The notes: generated by a model from the letters alone, not told the origin. A stretch of 64,000 nucleotides of DNA from Zarea fungicola (GCA_900169235.1 FWCC01000141.1:214807-278806), one strand, 5' to 3'; shown: positions 20,918 through 32,842, counted from the stretch's first letter. Numbers and translations: made by a program.

Positions 20918-22918
20918 TTCCTATGCCCGGTCATCCAGAAAATGATAGCGGCATCAGCGTCGATGAAATGTTCGACCTGGTATGCGCGTCTGACAAATCC
21001 GAGACCGATGAATCGTGTAGGCTGCCAGGTGGGGACGGAACTCCGTCCAAAAATGCCGGAATGCCGGCCGATTGGGCCGGAAAATCGCCGAGTATTTTGA
21101 GAAACACCAAACACGATATACTTGATTAGGCCTACCCGGTAACAGAATTTAGATACAGGTAGGTAGCTGCCTACGATATTAAGGCAAGCAATAATACGTC
21201 GAGCCAAGCCTTCGCCAGTGATAAAACAAGAAACTAGCAACAGGTGAAACATTAACAATAACGAAATGACTTCCAATGGCAAAATCGGTCGCAATAGTAA
21301 TGTTGGTTGCGTCAGGATCAGGACCTAGGGATTAGTGCGAATTCGCAAGGCATTTTCATTTATTCCTTTCCTAGGTACCTTTTACTTTTTTAAATAATGT
21401 AATTAAAGTATTAGCAGAGGAGTAATATATAAACTATTATTTAGTGCCTAGAGTTCTAGCGCATCTTATTGTCTGCAACTGGCCAAAGTGCTAACCCTCT
21501 CTTGCCCGACTCCAAGTCTATAGCCTTGAGAATGCCGCTCTATAAGTCCTCCTCTTGCCATTTCATAATGTAGTCTATATTTTGCGGCGCATGTAAAATA
21601 GCGACATTTAAATTATGAAGGCGCCGTATTGGGCAGCTTTTGCGCCATTGTGTCAGCGGGTTGATCAATGATCTGCACTCGCGGAAACTTTTCTGGGGGT
21701 TCGTTGACTCTCTCTAGACTCTTTCTGCTGCCATGTGAAGGATTGTGAAAAGGCCGGAGTTCCTGGGTCTCTCACAATAACAATACTATATCCACTTTGC
21801 GGTCATAGTGCGGTGAAGTCTGAAGCTCCAGGCGGCGATTAGATCTGTTCACCGCGTGCCGGTTGCCGGTAGAGACGAACCCAGCCACACCTCCGTCGGG
21901 TAGTTGTATTAGTACATTTAAAATAGGAGTATCCATGTAGAAAATCTAAATAGTGCCAACTAGCTGAATCCTTTGTACCAGTGTATACTTAGAGAAGTAG
22001 CTAATAATACAGAAACTAAGACTTGTAGCTAGTTAACTGCTGTTCTAAGGCTAACTTGTATGCTATTGTTATAAGTATAGTATTAATACTCCGTACACAA
22101 TGGTATGATAAAAAATATTATCACTCGTGTCTAGTGTTCGTTCCCTCTTTTTTTTCTCTCACTCTTTAAGTTTTCTCGGAAGAGTTGAGCTGTTTTGCCT
22201 GCCTTCCAATTCCTGCATATAGAGGAGGAGTCCGTCCTCCAAAAGTAGCTAGATAATAGAAGATCAAGTTACCACAAGCATATCTACTGAGAGACGCCCC
22301 TCTCAGTACCGTGAATTGTAACTACTCGTGATCGTACCAACAAGCAGTGAGCCATACGACCTCGACGTCATCATCGCTGCACTGGTTGAGCACGCACGAG
22401 TGCCCACATAGTTGTGCATAAATTCGCACAGATGTAAGGTGAATAATCCAGTGCTTCGTTGATGGAATGGACCGAAATTCATGAAATACGGGGCTGCATT
22501 CAATGAAACGGTTCAACTTGAGAATCCCGGTCAGTTGATTAGCATTTCGGCTACGGCGACTTTTCAAGTAATCATGAGCTCCCCACTATGTAGCGTGAGA
22601 GATATGTTGTCGCGGCTTTATGTGGAGCTATTGCTATGTCCGTTCAAAGTAAAAATATCCGGAAGTATGGAATGATTGTGGTTATTGTGAATTACATGAC
22701 TAAAGAAAGATCATAATAGGAAGGTGAATGAATACTGGCTGAGAAGGAGAAGGCTAATCCCCTGCCCACCCAAAAATATAAATACGTGCTCTATTCGTCG
22801 AAATAAAGTCCTTCTCTAGATTTAACAACCCTCCAAACCAACAATAAACTCAAGCAATCAACCATCCCAGTCTACAACACAACTACAAAACATCCATAAA
22901 AGCCTTCGAATATTCAGA
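20918..22918. other. 2-kb intergenic region, AT-rich in parts
   Basis: No gene is supported. AT-rich stretches occur at about 21360-21480 and 21900-22130. The right end contains the promoter of the next secreted-protein gene, with a TATA element at 22777-22784. Confidence 0.45.
22777..22784 (+). promoter_or_regulatory. TATA box of the 8-Cys secreted protein gene
   Basis: TATAAATA about 140 bp upstream of the ATG at 22919. The intervening leader is rich in C and A (CAACAATAAACTC, CATCC), typical of a strongly expressed fungal 5' UTR. Confidence 0.6.
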
Positions 22919-23248
22919 ATGGTCAAATACGAGCTCGTCGCTTTTACGGCTTTCCTTGCCGGTGTTGTTGCAGACCGAATCGACGTCACCATCTATACCA
23001 AGGGTGACTGCACTGAGCCTTCAACCACCATTGAACCAATGAGCAATACCGATCAAGTCAACGCCTGCTACAATTACGTGTGGAATGGTTCCAACAGCGC
23101 TAAAATAACCCACTGCCAGAGTGGTGCCAGCTGCGCATGCACCTACTATGCTGAGGAAAACTGTGGCGGGCAGAGTGTGAGGTTGGGAGAAAACAAATGC
23201 GCTTCTCATGGCGGAGGCTGGCGGAGCTACAAGTGCTCCGCCTTCTAA
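22919..23248 (+). CDS. small secreted protein with eight cysteines
   Basis: Single-exon gene of 109 residues. A signal peptide of about 18 residues ends around VVA-D. The mature protein of about 90 residues has eight cysteines, including a CAC pair, consistent with four disulfides. The promoter has a good TATA element and a long A/C-rich leader, suggesting strong expression. No known family was recognised. Candidates are a secreted effector or a small disulfide-stabilised antimicrobial protein. Confidence 0.8.
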   Translation: MVKYELVAFTAFLAGVVADRIDVTIYTKGDCTEPSTTIEPMSNTDQVNACYNYVWNGSNSAKITHCQSGASCACTYYAEENCGGQSVRLGENKCASHGGGWRSYKCSAF

Positions 23249-24061
23249 TTATTAAACTTTGAGTTTTATTTGTCTGAATATGGTACCTTTGTCTTCTAGA
23301 ACATAGGTATGCATAATATAGCTTCAGTTAGATATTTTACAAGAGTTCTTGGCTGCCTTGCTTTCCTCGGCAGAAAACTTGCTGAAATAAAATTCAGAAT
23401 TGACAACTTCAAATTATATCTTTATTGCAGTTGGTAATTACATGTAAATTAATAAGCATCTTTCGAGGTGCTAGTAGCCTCGGACTCGATTTCGTCTAGA
23501 AGTTGCTTTGCATTTCTGCTTAATCACAGCGATCGCATCAGCTGCAATAGATCACAATGGGATCGAAAGCCAAGATATCACAGAAAAAGAGATGAAGTGT
23601 GAATGAACAGTAGCTCCTAGTGCTTGTTTTCATGATGAAGCTAAGCTGAAGTTAAGGGACATCATGAAGGGGGAGTTGCCTAATAGTGGCTCAGGTGACA
23701 ACCGAACAGAAGTCTTATTAATTAATATAAGTAATGGTTTTTCTTTTAAGGGTTCTACTCCTATGAATAGTTCTAGTCTTAACAATAGTTAGAAGTATAC
23801 TATTTAATTTATCGTGACTTACTTTAGAGAATACCCTAACTGTGACTTCCATTCATAAGCCATCGTTACAAGTAACGATCGCCCATGCCGTTAGGCCACG
23901 GAGCAAAAGGTTTGGGCTATTAGAGCAATTCTAGCAATAATTGTAGGCGCAATAGCAGTATATATAGCTTTTTAGGCCACCAATAAACCGTTTATTACAT
24001 AGTCGTAAAGTGATATGGTGATTCTGCACTGGAGTGGGTAGTCTGTTAGCTATGGCTACCT
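23249..24061. other. convergent spacer containing a dispersed repeat
   Basis: About 800 bp between the secreted protein (+) and the APH-like gene (-), mostly AT-rich. It holds one copy of a degraded dispersed repeat at 23766-23868. There is no gene. Confidence 0.45.
23766..23868 (+). repeat. degraded dispersed repeat, copy A
   Basis: About 100 bp that matches, in inverted orientation, 40816-40932. Shared blocks are AAGTATACTATTTAAT, then CTTTAGAG-ATACCCTAACT, then AAGCCAT. The copies differ by many substitutions and small indels, as expected for an old, mutated mobile-element fragment. Confidence 0.5.
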
Positions 24062-25558
24062 TCAATCTTCCATCAAAACCTCAGCCATACGCTTGCGAGC
24101 GTCGCCTGGCGTCCAAGTAAACAATTTTCTAACTTTTGTGTCGCTCATCTTCTTCTCAACAAACGCGTCCATGGCCAGCTTTTCCTTATCATTAAGCATA
24201 CCAATGCGTGCCATCCACAGTGATCCACCGGCGGCCATGTGTTGTCGCTCTCCGAAAAACCTAACATCCAGATACTTCCAATAGATGGCGTCAAATGCCC
24301 AGCTTTTTCTTGCGGCGTAGTTGAGCCAGAAACGCCCCATTACCCAGCTGTCGCGCATGTATTCAGATAGATTAAACTGCACCGTATTTGGATGTGTGGA
24401 CGATTCTGCTGTTTTAATGGAGGAAAGCCAAGTATGCAATCGTTGCTCATAATGCATTGCCCAGTCTTCTATCCCTGCAGGCCACATCTCTGGTATATGC
24501 AGTAATAACCACCATGGAGGATCAAGGATGAACTGCGTTGGCGCCGCATATGTAAATTCCCAGTCAATCGCGGCGACGATGTTCTTGCATTCATTGACAA
24601 GAAAGCTGTCAGGGCGGAGGTCATCACACCAAAGCCGAAAACGCCCTTCCATATCGGGTGCTGAGCAGGAGGATTTCACCGTCGCTGCCTTAGCAGACCA
24701 ATTATCGTCGGCGAACCCAAACGTGGAAAACTTCCCTTCCTTCGCCAACTTGTGGAATAAATATCTAGAGATGTATTTGTTTTTGCAGTCATCCGCTGAT
24801 TCAACTAGGTCGTTGTGTTGAAAAGTCAACTGAGCTATGTGCATCCTTGCCAACGTGGTATACCACTCATCTGCTGATTTGTAAGTGGTATTTGGTGATG
24901 GTAATACATCTCGGGGAATATTTGCTAGCTGGACCATATTGCTCATGTTCTGTGTAATTGGTCTTCCAAGGACAAGACACTGTGTGTTGTTATTTTCAGG
25001 GGATCCAATTCGATTGAACTCTGGCTGCCATAGTTGTAAAAGACACAAAGCCAGTTTTGAATACATTTTTTCTAACAAATTTTCGTCAATGTCAGTATCT
25101 AGTACTGGTACTTCGTTGGTATTGTCTCTGCGTCTAGACAATAAATCAGACATATCTCCTTCATTCTCAATGTATGGTAACATTATAAATGGACCAATTT
25201 CCGATATGGTCTCATATTGAAGCATCTCTGGGACAGGAAGGTGAGTTGCTTCTCGAAGGAGCAGCCCCGTTGTCGCCTCGTGCAGTGTCTTCTCCTCTGG
25301 AAACTGGGATGAGCTGGGACAGGGTATGCGGACGAGAATATCGCTCCGTGATCCATCAACTCGCACTCTGTAAAGTATATTGTAGCCACCGAGCCGTATC
25401 TCCACCAGCTCTGCTGCTGCTTCTCCAAACCGCTTTGAAACAGCTGATACCACCTGCTTGCAGAATGAACTGCTCACGAATTGAAGTTTAGCGGTTTCAA
25501 GCTCTTCATCATTCAAATCCCAAGCAATATCATCGTAATTTGCACGCTCTTGTTTCAT
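24062..25558 (-). CDS. aminoglycoside phosphotransferase (APH)-type kinase-like protein
   Basis: Intronless, 498 residues. The fold is that of the APH/choline-kinase superfamily common in fungal accessory regions. There is an N-lobe with ILYRVRVDG and an invariant-type ILVRIP strand, a hinge (PFIMLPYIENEGDM), and a catalytic region where the usual H-x-D-x4-N appears as CDDLRPDSFLV. A metal-binding IDWE follows 20 residues later. The catalytic loop keeps the Asp but has Cys for His and Ser for Asn, so activity may be altered or lost. The substrate is unknown; fungal members are rarely tied to antibiotic resistance. Confidence 0.82.
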   Translation of the reverse strand: MKQERANYDDIAWDLNDEELETAKLQFVSSSFCKQVVSAVSKRFGEAAAELVEIRLGGYNILYRVRVDGSRSDILVRIPCPSSSQFPEEKTLHEATTGLLLREATHLPVPEMLQYETISEIGPFIMLPYIENEGDMSDLLSRRRDNTNEVPVLDTDIDENLLEKMYSKLALCLLQLWQPEFNRIGSPENNNTQCLVLGRPITQNMSNMVQLANIPRDVLPSPNTTYKSADEWYTTLARMHIAQLTFQHNDLVESADDCKNKYISRYLFHKLAKEGKFSTFGFADDNWSAKAATVKSSCSAPDMEGRFRLWCDDLRPDSFLVNECKNIVAAIDWEFTYAAPTQFILDPPWWLLLHIPEMWPAGIEDWAMHYEQRLHTWLSSIKTAESSTHPNTVQFNLSEYMRDSWVMGRFWLNYAARKSWAFDAIYWKYLDVRFFGERQHMAAGGSLWMARIGMLNDKEKLAMDAFVEKKMSDTKVRKLFTWTPGDARKRMAEVLMED

Positions 25559-26608
25559 TGTCAGGTCGCAAAATGATCATGTCGTTTCCAAATGATATAG
25601 CAAGAAGATTAGCCAACCCTGGCGATGGCAGCCGTCCAAGCAATCTGCGCGGTGTGGCCATGCATGGATAAATCTTTACCCACTTCCGTGAGACCTCCGT
25701 AGTTGGCCAAACTCGCCGGAACCTGATGCAAACTGACGGGAGCGAGGTAACAACAGTTCGTAAGGCTGCCTGGCCTCACAATGCGACCACATATCGACTC
25801 TGCACAGTTTTGAATCTGGAATGAGACTGACTGGCGCATCGAAAAACATGATTAATCTGGCACTCGTCCTGTGATCTAGCGATGGGGTGTTCACTAGACG
25901 CCATCACCAATTTAAAGATAATTGCCAAGAAATGACAAAAGTAAAGTAAGCATGCATGTCTATATAGGTATAGAAGATTCAGCTATATATTGACACTTTA
26001 CAGTAGTTTGTTCTACATATAGGACTAAGTGCCGAAATCATAAACGTAGACAGCCCAGTCCCAATGACCGATTAGGTAGGTCTATGTCATAGCTAGTGGC
26101 GCCAACCCCAGGATTAGAAATAGTCAGTAGGGCGTGCAATATTAATAAATGCATGCCTGCTCGCATCTATATTGGCCGCCACTATGCATGCATGACCTGC
26201 GTGAGGCCGAATGCAACGTTGAATCAGGCTGATGTTGGGCGAACCCCTCTTTATCTCCCCAAAGTCCATTCCCATCAATGTCATCTGATTTTTATTATTA
26301 AGGTATCCTTTCGCTAGACCGATACCACTTTGACGGTAGTAGAGACTGCAACAGCCTTACACGCTGCCGCTGAACACGCACGTGCGAGAAAGCATCGATT
26401 ACTGGTGACTTACAGCGGTTGTATTCCACTCCGACCTACCTCTTGCGTTTTGCTATGTACTGCAGCTCCCTCAATCAGGGCAGGCACATATATTTGTGAA
26501 CTTCGCTGGAAATATCTAGTTAGTGCTGAGCCATATTGCTTAATCGACTGTTATCTAATAAGCTGCAATAGATAGACGATTCAACTAGTTCAATAATCTG
26601 GTTAGGAT
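25559..26608. other. divergent intergenic region
   Basis: About 1 kb between the APH-like gene (-) and the ankyrin gene (+), containing both promoters. The short open frames here show no coding features. Confidence 0.4.
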
Positions 26609-28682
26609 ATGGAACTCATCGAAGCGGCATCCCGAGGGGATAATGTCGCCGTGAACAGGCAGCTTCAGCAAGGTGTTGATGTTACCTTCGAAGACGAGAA
26701 CGGTCGAACAGCGCTTTCATGGGCTGCTGAGGCAGGGTATAACGAGGTCGTCCGAAAATTGCTTCCTGCACCGAATATCGACGTAAACTCGAGAGATTGC
26801 AAAAATGGATGGAACCCGCTGCAGTGGGCTGAAGACGGCAATCACAAAGATGTGATTGCGAGTCTCTTGACTGCTAAGGGTATTGACCTGAGTTTTCAGG
26901 GCTCGTGGGGGGAAACTCCAGTGCTTTATGCCGTCGCATTTGGGAAGCCAGAGGTTCTAGAAGCTATTTTATGCCCTCAGATGGAGAATACTACCACCCA
27001 CAGGCCTGACATTGACAAGAAGGATACCAAGAGTGGTTTAACGCCCTTACGCATTGCAATTCGGAACAAATCTGAACGCATTATCGAACTACTTCTCCAG
27101 TCTTCAGCATCCAAAGAAGGAATAACGCGAGAAGATTGGCTCCAAGCATTTGGAAGCGAAGCTTCAACAGACACTGTCATAATATCCGAGACGAGCGTTC
27201 GCTTCATCTCAGATATCTCAATAAGCTTAGAGAGATTCTTCTCTAAGGAATTCTACGATCTCACTGGGGAAAAGTACTTGGTGTAAGTTTAAATATGCAG
27301 TCTTTTTTCAAGATTGCGGACTAAAGTGTGTTCTGTAGTTTAACCCGAGACCTTTCACTCTGGGAGAAAAAGTGGCCCCCTAACACAGAACCTCTTGGAA
27401 ACTGTGGGCGGCGCCACAAGTTCGTTGACCCCTATGGTAGATCAAAGGTCTTGGTCAATTTCAGGATTGATATGCCTATACTCAGCGAAGCTCGGGACGG
27501 TCCCGCTGGCATGACCTGGAAGGTATATGAAGTAGCTTGGACTTTGGCCGAAAATAATACGCGAGGGCAGTCATCATGGACCTCGATAAGCTACTTCAGC
27601 GTTCTCACAGAGGGCAAAGTCCCAACAAACGGCATGGAGCTTTTACTGCAGCTTTTGCGCCTCTTGGAACTAGACTGGCTCAGCATCTGCGGCCAAGCAG
27701 AGCGAACCATCGATACTATCGTGAGTTCAGCGAATCAGATTCCATTACTAACATTTCCAGCATCTGCTGTCAATTGTACTCTTACTTCATCTAATAAATA
27801 TTATTAGAGACAAGATCAGGTCTCAGCGCAAGGAACAAGTCCCCGAGTCATCCGCCAGCTTGCCGAACATGCGCAGAGGTGTTCTTATATTCGTGTTCAC
27901 TTACAGCACCAAATCAGTGGTTTAAGCTCATTCGTACAGGAGTACTGTCGAGAGTTCACTGCTGATCCGGATGAGCCAACGATGCTCAACGTGATCGCCG
28001 ATTTTGGGAAAGGTATGCGTGAGAGATCAAACCGTCAAGATCAACTCATACGCGATTTACTACAATTCGTCAGTATACATCTAATCTATGGGCTTGGATA
28101 ACTTATTCAACATTGTATAGGAATTTGCATGGGTCTCTATTAACGAGGCCCAGCGGTCTGTTAGCGTCGCGATAAGCATGAAACGCCTTACTTGGATTAC
28201 GGTAAGATCTGCCTGCAGACTGCTCACAATTTAGATTCTCTTCTTCAACCTGATTTGGCCTTGACACATAAAAACAGTTCATTTTTCTTCCATTAATGTT
28301 TACCTCGGTAAGGAAATAAGGGGGTGTCCTTGGTCTCTAACGAGGTTGCCCTATGTGACGTTCGTATTGCTAACAGGCAGCTGTTTGACGTTTCGAATAC
28401 CAGAGTCTGTTCGGCATGAATGTGGACATTCTGAAGGACAATCCAAGCTGGTATTGGTACTTTCTCATTGCTGCAGCAGCCCTTATCTTGACTGCGATTG
28501 GATGGGTCGCTGTTCGCATGCGTTTTGTACGTGATAGAACAATCTTAATAACCCCACTCTCCCCTACCATAATCCCACCACGTCCAAAGCTCCTAATATA
28601 GAAACAGTTTGAACCACTCTCGGCAAAGTTAGCAGTTATTGAGCAGAAATTTACGAATTTCAAGGGCCATACGAGGCATTAA
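26609..28682 (+). CDS. ankyrin-repeat protein fused to a CorA-like membrane domain
   Basis: Seven exons, 26609-27282, 27339-27720, 27808-28068, 28121-28201, 28278-28307, 28404-28526 and 28608-28682, join to 541 residues with all borders GT-AG. Residues 1 to about 170 hold ankyrin repeats (NGRTALSWAAEAGYNEVVRKLL and later TPLRIAIRNKSERIIELLL). The C-terminal part resembles CorA-type Mg2+ channels: a charged helix, then TM1 (LTWITFIFLPLMF) ending in the family signature GMN at 480-482, a short loop, and TM2 at about 491-512. The 30-nt exon 5 encodes the core of TM1. Ankyrin-CorA fusions are known in filamentous fungi; their role is not settled. Some fungal CorA-like proteins may be regulatory rather than transporters. 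Confidence 0.85.
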
Positions 28683-28862
28683 AAGCTCTTCCGGACGAAA
28701 TCAAACGAGGCATTAAAGTAGTCTACAATGGAGTCTAAGGAGGCATATTCAAATCGTATTATTCAATTTAGGGAGACTGTGAATGGGCTTGAGATAATCT
28801 ATGTAACCAATTCTAATACAAATTACCGTAAATTCCATGCCCATCCGCAAAGTAGCACCCCC

Positions 28863-29615
28863 TTACACCTCAGATTTAACAAATTTGGCGTGAAACACGC
28901 GTCGTTCCTCTGGAAAAGGGAGACATTTGCCTTTTATATCATTGTAAGATTGCCGAAACTGCTCCGTTGCCATTGCCGCCTGGTGGTCTTCTAAACTATC
29001 CCAAGCTAAAAGAAACTTTAGCACTTTTGCCATTCCAGTTGGCGATGCCCCATGAGGTATCTCGTCCAGCAGCCACGCGTAGGTGACGGCCCTCACTCCG
29101 TTCTTCTGATTCAGAGACGATTGGGACAATCGCACACATTTTTCTTCCAGGTCCACAATGCCAACTTCAGGGGTATCTGAAGCGACGAAAAGCATTAGGA
29201 CCTCGGTCACAGGTGCAGCATTCACCACATCTGCAACGTTTAGGGGTTTGTATGCTGCCGTGTCCCGTAAAACATAAGAACTTTTGGCCATGGACTGAAA
29301 AAGTTCACCATATTGCCGGGAATCGTTATGTTGGGGACCGGATCGATTCATCCAATCTGTTTTTGTAGTAAGACGGAAATGAATTTAGCATACCACTAAG
29401 TCTTATGTTCTGTTAAGTGACGTACCAATTTTCACACAAACCCAGTCTGGCTTCTCGATTTGGTGACCCCAGTGAAGCGCAAAGCAATCGGTTTCGGAAG
29501 CGATCACGGTGATTATTCGCCGCCAAGCTTTTCCATCATCTGACTCTGCATTGTTAAAATCTTTTAAGCTGCTGAGCTGGAAGCTAATGAACTCTGTCAA
29601 AATGCTGCTATTCAT
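28863..29615 (-). CDS. two-domain A/B-barrel (ABM-like) protein
   Basis: Two exons, 29426-29615 and 28863-29356, join in phase 1 to 227 residues across an intron starting GTACGT and ending ACAG. Each half has an A/B-barrel pattern: a strand-like start, a helix ending in Trp, and strands such as VTEVLMLFVAS. The fold fits the dimeric ferredoxin-like superfamily that includes stress-responsive A/B-barrel and antibiotic-biosynthesis-monooxygenase domains. No catalytic residue can be named. It may be a small enzyme or binding protein. The assignment rests on pattern and size rather than a strong motif. Confidence 0.65.
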
Positions 29616-30265
29616 CGTGGATATGGATATGTGAATGGTAAGTTCGTCTATGGACCAAAAGTTGGAGGTTCAGCACTGTCTTATTTAGCGATATGGGTGG
29701 ATTAGCTACATCATTACAAGGGCAACCCTTAATGGCTTATCACGCCTAGGCCGGCAATCCGAATACATTTGTCAGTCGACACTCGTGAAAGCCCTTGGAG
29801 CCACTGGCCGGAAGGTCGGGATCGGGATCGGGATCGGGGAGGAGTGCTAACATGCTTTAATTGTAGATCGCTGATGGCAGGCGGACTAGTCCGCAGCGGC
29901 GGCCCACTGCCTTGGTCGCATTAATCCTCTTTGGACCGAGTAAAGTTCTGAGCGACGCCGGTTGGATCACACTTGCTTCTAATCTACGGAGAACAGGTCA
30001 TGGAAACTATTACTATCAACTTCTTGCCTATTATCGCTAGATGGTAGATTCATTCTGATTATAAAGCACCAATAGAGTGAAGTTGTATCTAATGCACGCA
30101 TTAGTAATTCATGACGAGTTTTTTTGTCCGTGTGACGTACACACTTACGTTATTTGGATTTTCGATAAATTGTCAAACTACTCATATAAAATGGTAGAAT
30201 TTGCATTTCACAAGCTGCTGTAGACCGCCACAAACGCAAATCATTTTCATTTCATCCATTACCAC
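29616..30265. other. intergenic region with a short GGGATC tandem repeat
   Basis: A divergent spacer. At 29816-29839 the hexamer GGGATC is repeated about four times. No gene was seen. Confidence 0.45.
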
Positions 30266-31283
30266 AATGACCGATCTTGTTCTTGTAAGCCCGAGCGGCT
30301 GTCCGAACGCAGTCTGATTTCGACAAAATTTCCTCGTCAAAGGAAATTTCAGCATTTTCCTCTCAGCTCGAGTGTGTTGTGGTTCCAGACATCACTATCC
30401 ACGGGGCATACGATGAGTCTGTGAGAGGGACGAAATATATTATCCACGTCGCTTCTCCACTGCCTGGAAAGGTCCAAAATGAAGCAGATTATGCGACTGC
30501 ATTGATTCAACCAGCAATTCAGGCCACAGTTGGTATGATGCATTCTGCCATGAAGGAATAAAGCGTCCAAAGCTTGTCATCACCGCCTCTGTGCCCTCAT
30601 TTGCGTCTGTGGCCGCTCTTGCCAGCGGCATCAAGGTTGACGGTGAGCCATGGTTCAGAATCCGGTTACTCTTGCTGCATACTAAAGACAAGGTAGAACA
30701 AACCAGAGCGGCAAACACAGAAGGCCCATTCAAAAGCAGCTTCCTCACATACGAGGCCTCAAAAGCCCTCGCGTTTCAGGCTTCGGAGAAATTCATCGCA
30801 GACCAAAAGCCGCCGTTTGATCAACATCCATCCTGCGGTTTTTTAGGCCGTGATAATACCGTGAATGAGGTCCAAGGTCTCATGAAAGGGACAAATCGCC
30901 TTATCGTCGGTCCTCTGCTCGGACACAGCAATCCCCAACCCGCCCTAGGAATTACAGTGCATGTCAATGACGTGCCAAGGCTACATGTTTTGGCTCTGAA
31001 TCCTGAGATTAAGGGCCATCAGAGCTTCATTGCTGTAGGACCGGATTACGGCAGGGTGAACCGGGCAGACTCCATTGATATTATCACAAGACGGTACCCT
31101 AAGCCATATGCTGCCGGCGCCTTTCAATTTGATGCATGTACTCCCACCAAAACTGTGCCCGTAAAGGTGGACAGTTCCAAAGCCACTAAGACATTTGGCA
31201 TTCAATTTGAAACATTTGAGGAACAGGTCGTCTCCATAGTGGATCAATTTCTGGAGCTTGCAAAGAAATCTGCTGCAACTTGA
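30266..31283 (+). pseudogene. decayed NAD(P)-dependent SDR/epimerase-type reductase
   Basis: A broken extended short-chain dehydrogenase of the ketoreductase/dihydroflavonol-reductase type. The ATG at 30266 opens correctly, but the Rossmann glycine motif is lost and a TGA follows within 20 codons. Homology resumes near 30366 with VPDITIHGAYDES and IIHVASPLPG. A frameshift near 30555 then interrupts the strand before LVITASVPSFASV. The downstream part still has the active-site Y-E-A-S-K (YxxxK) and an open C-terminus to 31283. The missing cofactor site, frameshift and stops argue that no active enzyme is made. Confidence 0.75.
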
Positions 31284-32103
31284 AAAAGATAACAATGTTC
31301 AGCATGGAACGGGGCGATCAATCAGCTATCCTTTTACAATTAAATAACTAGCTCCTCGCTCCTAATGGCGTCTGTCCCACAAATAGTTCAACAATTAACC
31401 AACAAGGGAGGTAGCCCGCACGACGGTGGTGGGTGGTTGTTCTGTTCGACACCTATTATGACAGGTGATTAGTGGAATAACTGCAACAAATCATATTGCC
31501 ATATTTAGTGACCATTCTGTGGAGGGGTACCCTTTTGAGCACCACTCGAAGGACCTTGCGGGTATCAGCGCTGACGCGTCCTGTCTAGAGTGCAGCAGAA
31601 CACAAGCAGGTCGAGGCACACTGTATTCACTGATATCTGACCGTCTTCGTCCGAACCTGACTGCGTTCCATTCTTCGCCTTCCAGTTCGTACGGAACTGT
31701 ACAGAGTACAAAGAACACACTTGCTATTGCCAGAGGAAACTTGAAGAAACAACTACGGTGGGGCTGCCCGGCACTTACACACCAGTGTGGATCAAGGCGC
31801 CGTCTTAGGTATTCTGCCTGGAAGGGCTGACTGGCCAACGAGATTGGCCAACCGGTTAAAAGAGTTGATTGGAAGTAGACCCTGGTCTGGGAGGAGCTGG
31901 TCATTAGGGAGCCCATGGGTATAGGTGCAAGAAAAGAGTTTCTACAACAAGTTATGTATAGACTAACAAATGCTAATAGTCTATAGCCTATGTTGCATGC
32001 AAGACATTTCGCACGGAGCATAGAAGCGTATGAGAGGAATGCAGTGAGAGTAAATTCATCGCTATCTAACTCCTAATATAGCTAAGCGTGTGATCACTAG
32101 GGA
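31284..32103. other. intergenic region, no supported gene
   Basis: Only long chance-like open frames on opposite strands (for example 31491-32021 on minus), without domains, signal peptides or splice support. Confidence 0.4.
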
Positions 32104-32842
32104 TCAAAGCTTTACTTGATGAGATTTAGGAAAGCCTGCAGGCTGCGGAGGGTTGCGACGTAGGAGCTCGTCGATGTTGAACTCTTCTGTGGGCTTGGGT
32201 TAATTCCGACCAAGGGTTGAGAGGGGGTGGTCTGGAGCGTGCGAAATAAAGCTGGTGGAAGGCTTGGCCGATGATTTGAATGCATGTGTGCTCTCCAGCT
32301 CTTCCCGTGTTTCTTGCTCTTGTAGCAGAGCGGCGTGTAAGTCCTGCTGAAACTTTTCAAGTGTAGCCTTAGAATCTCTGTAAGCCTGCGATGATCCGCA
32401 ATGGGAACATATTCGGCCCTGGGGGTATGCGATGAGGTCAGTTTCCTTAGGCTTGTTAGATGGTGTGTTGAGAAACTGGGCGCCAGTTGGATTTTCCGTT
32501 CCGTAAAGTAGGGCGAGAGGGGTTAGGGCAGTCCAATCTTAGCAGAGAGAGTCGAAAGACAACACGCCTTGATGATAAAGCAATAGGTGCATTTGAGATT
32601 TGAGGGGTAGTACAGAACCGGCCTCTACAGCTGAGGGAAGCTGAACTTATCAAGTTTGGCTGTCTGTGTATTCGTGTATTAGGATGTACCTGGAGGAGGA
32701 GGTGGCAAGATGTGATGAGAACCGCCCTATGACTTGCATAATTGAAACGCAGGCGAACGGACCGCGAGTGAAGAAGGGCCATGGCTTCGGTCGCGTTTTC
32801 GGCTTCATTCGGGTCTTTTAAGTAAGCGTCCCATATCTTCAA
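32104..32842 (-). pseudogene. decayed gene of unrecognised family
   Basis: The minus strand has an ATG-initiated segment from 32842 of about 50 codons, rich in Ala/Glu/Arg (NEAENATEAMALLHSRS). A second, longer frame then runs from about 32660 to a TGA at 32104-32106. That frame encodes a CxxC-containing segment (ICSHCGSSQ), an amphipathic acidic helix (LEKFQQDLHAALLQEQETRE) and an acidic C-terminus (EEFNIDELLRRN). It is interrupted by in-frame TAA codons at 32539-32541 and 32200-32202. No intron choice removes them cleanly. It therefore looks like a decayed gene; an undetected exon structure is the alternative. Confidence 0.35.

Noticed and set aside
31491..32021. 176-codon minus-strand open frame
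   Set aside because: No domain, signal peptide or codon pattern; a plus-strand frame overlaps it, and it looks like chance.
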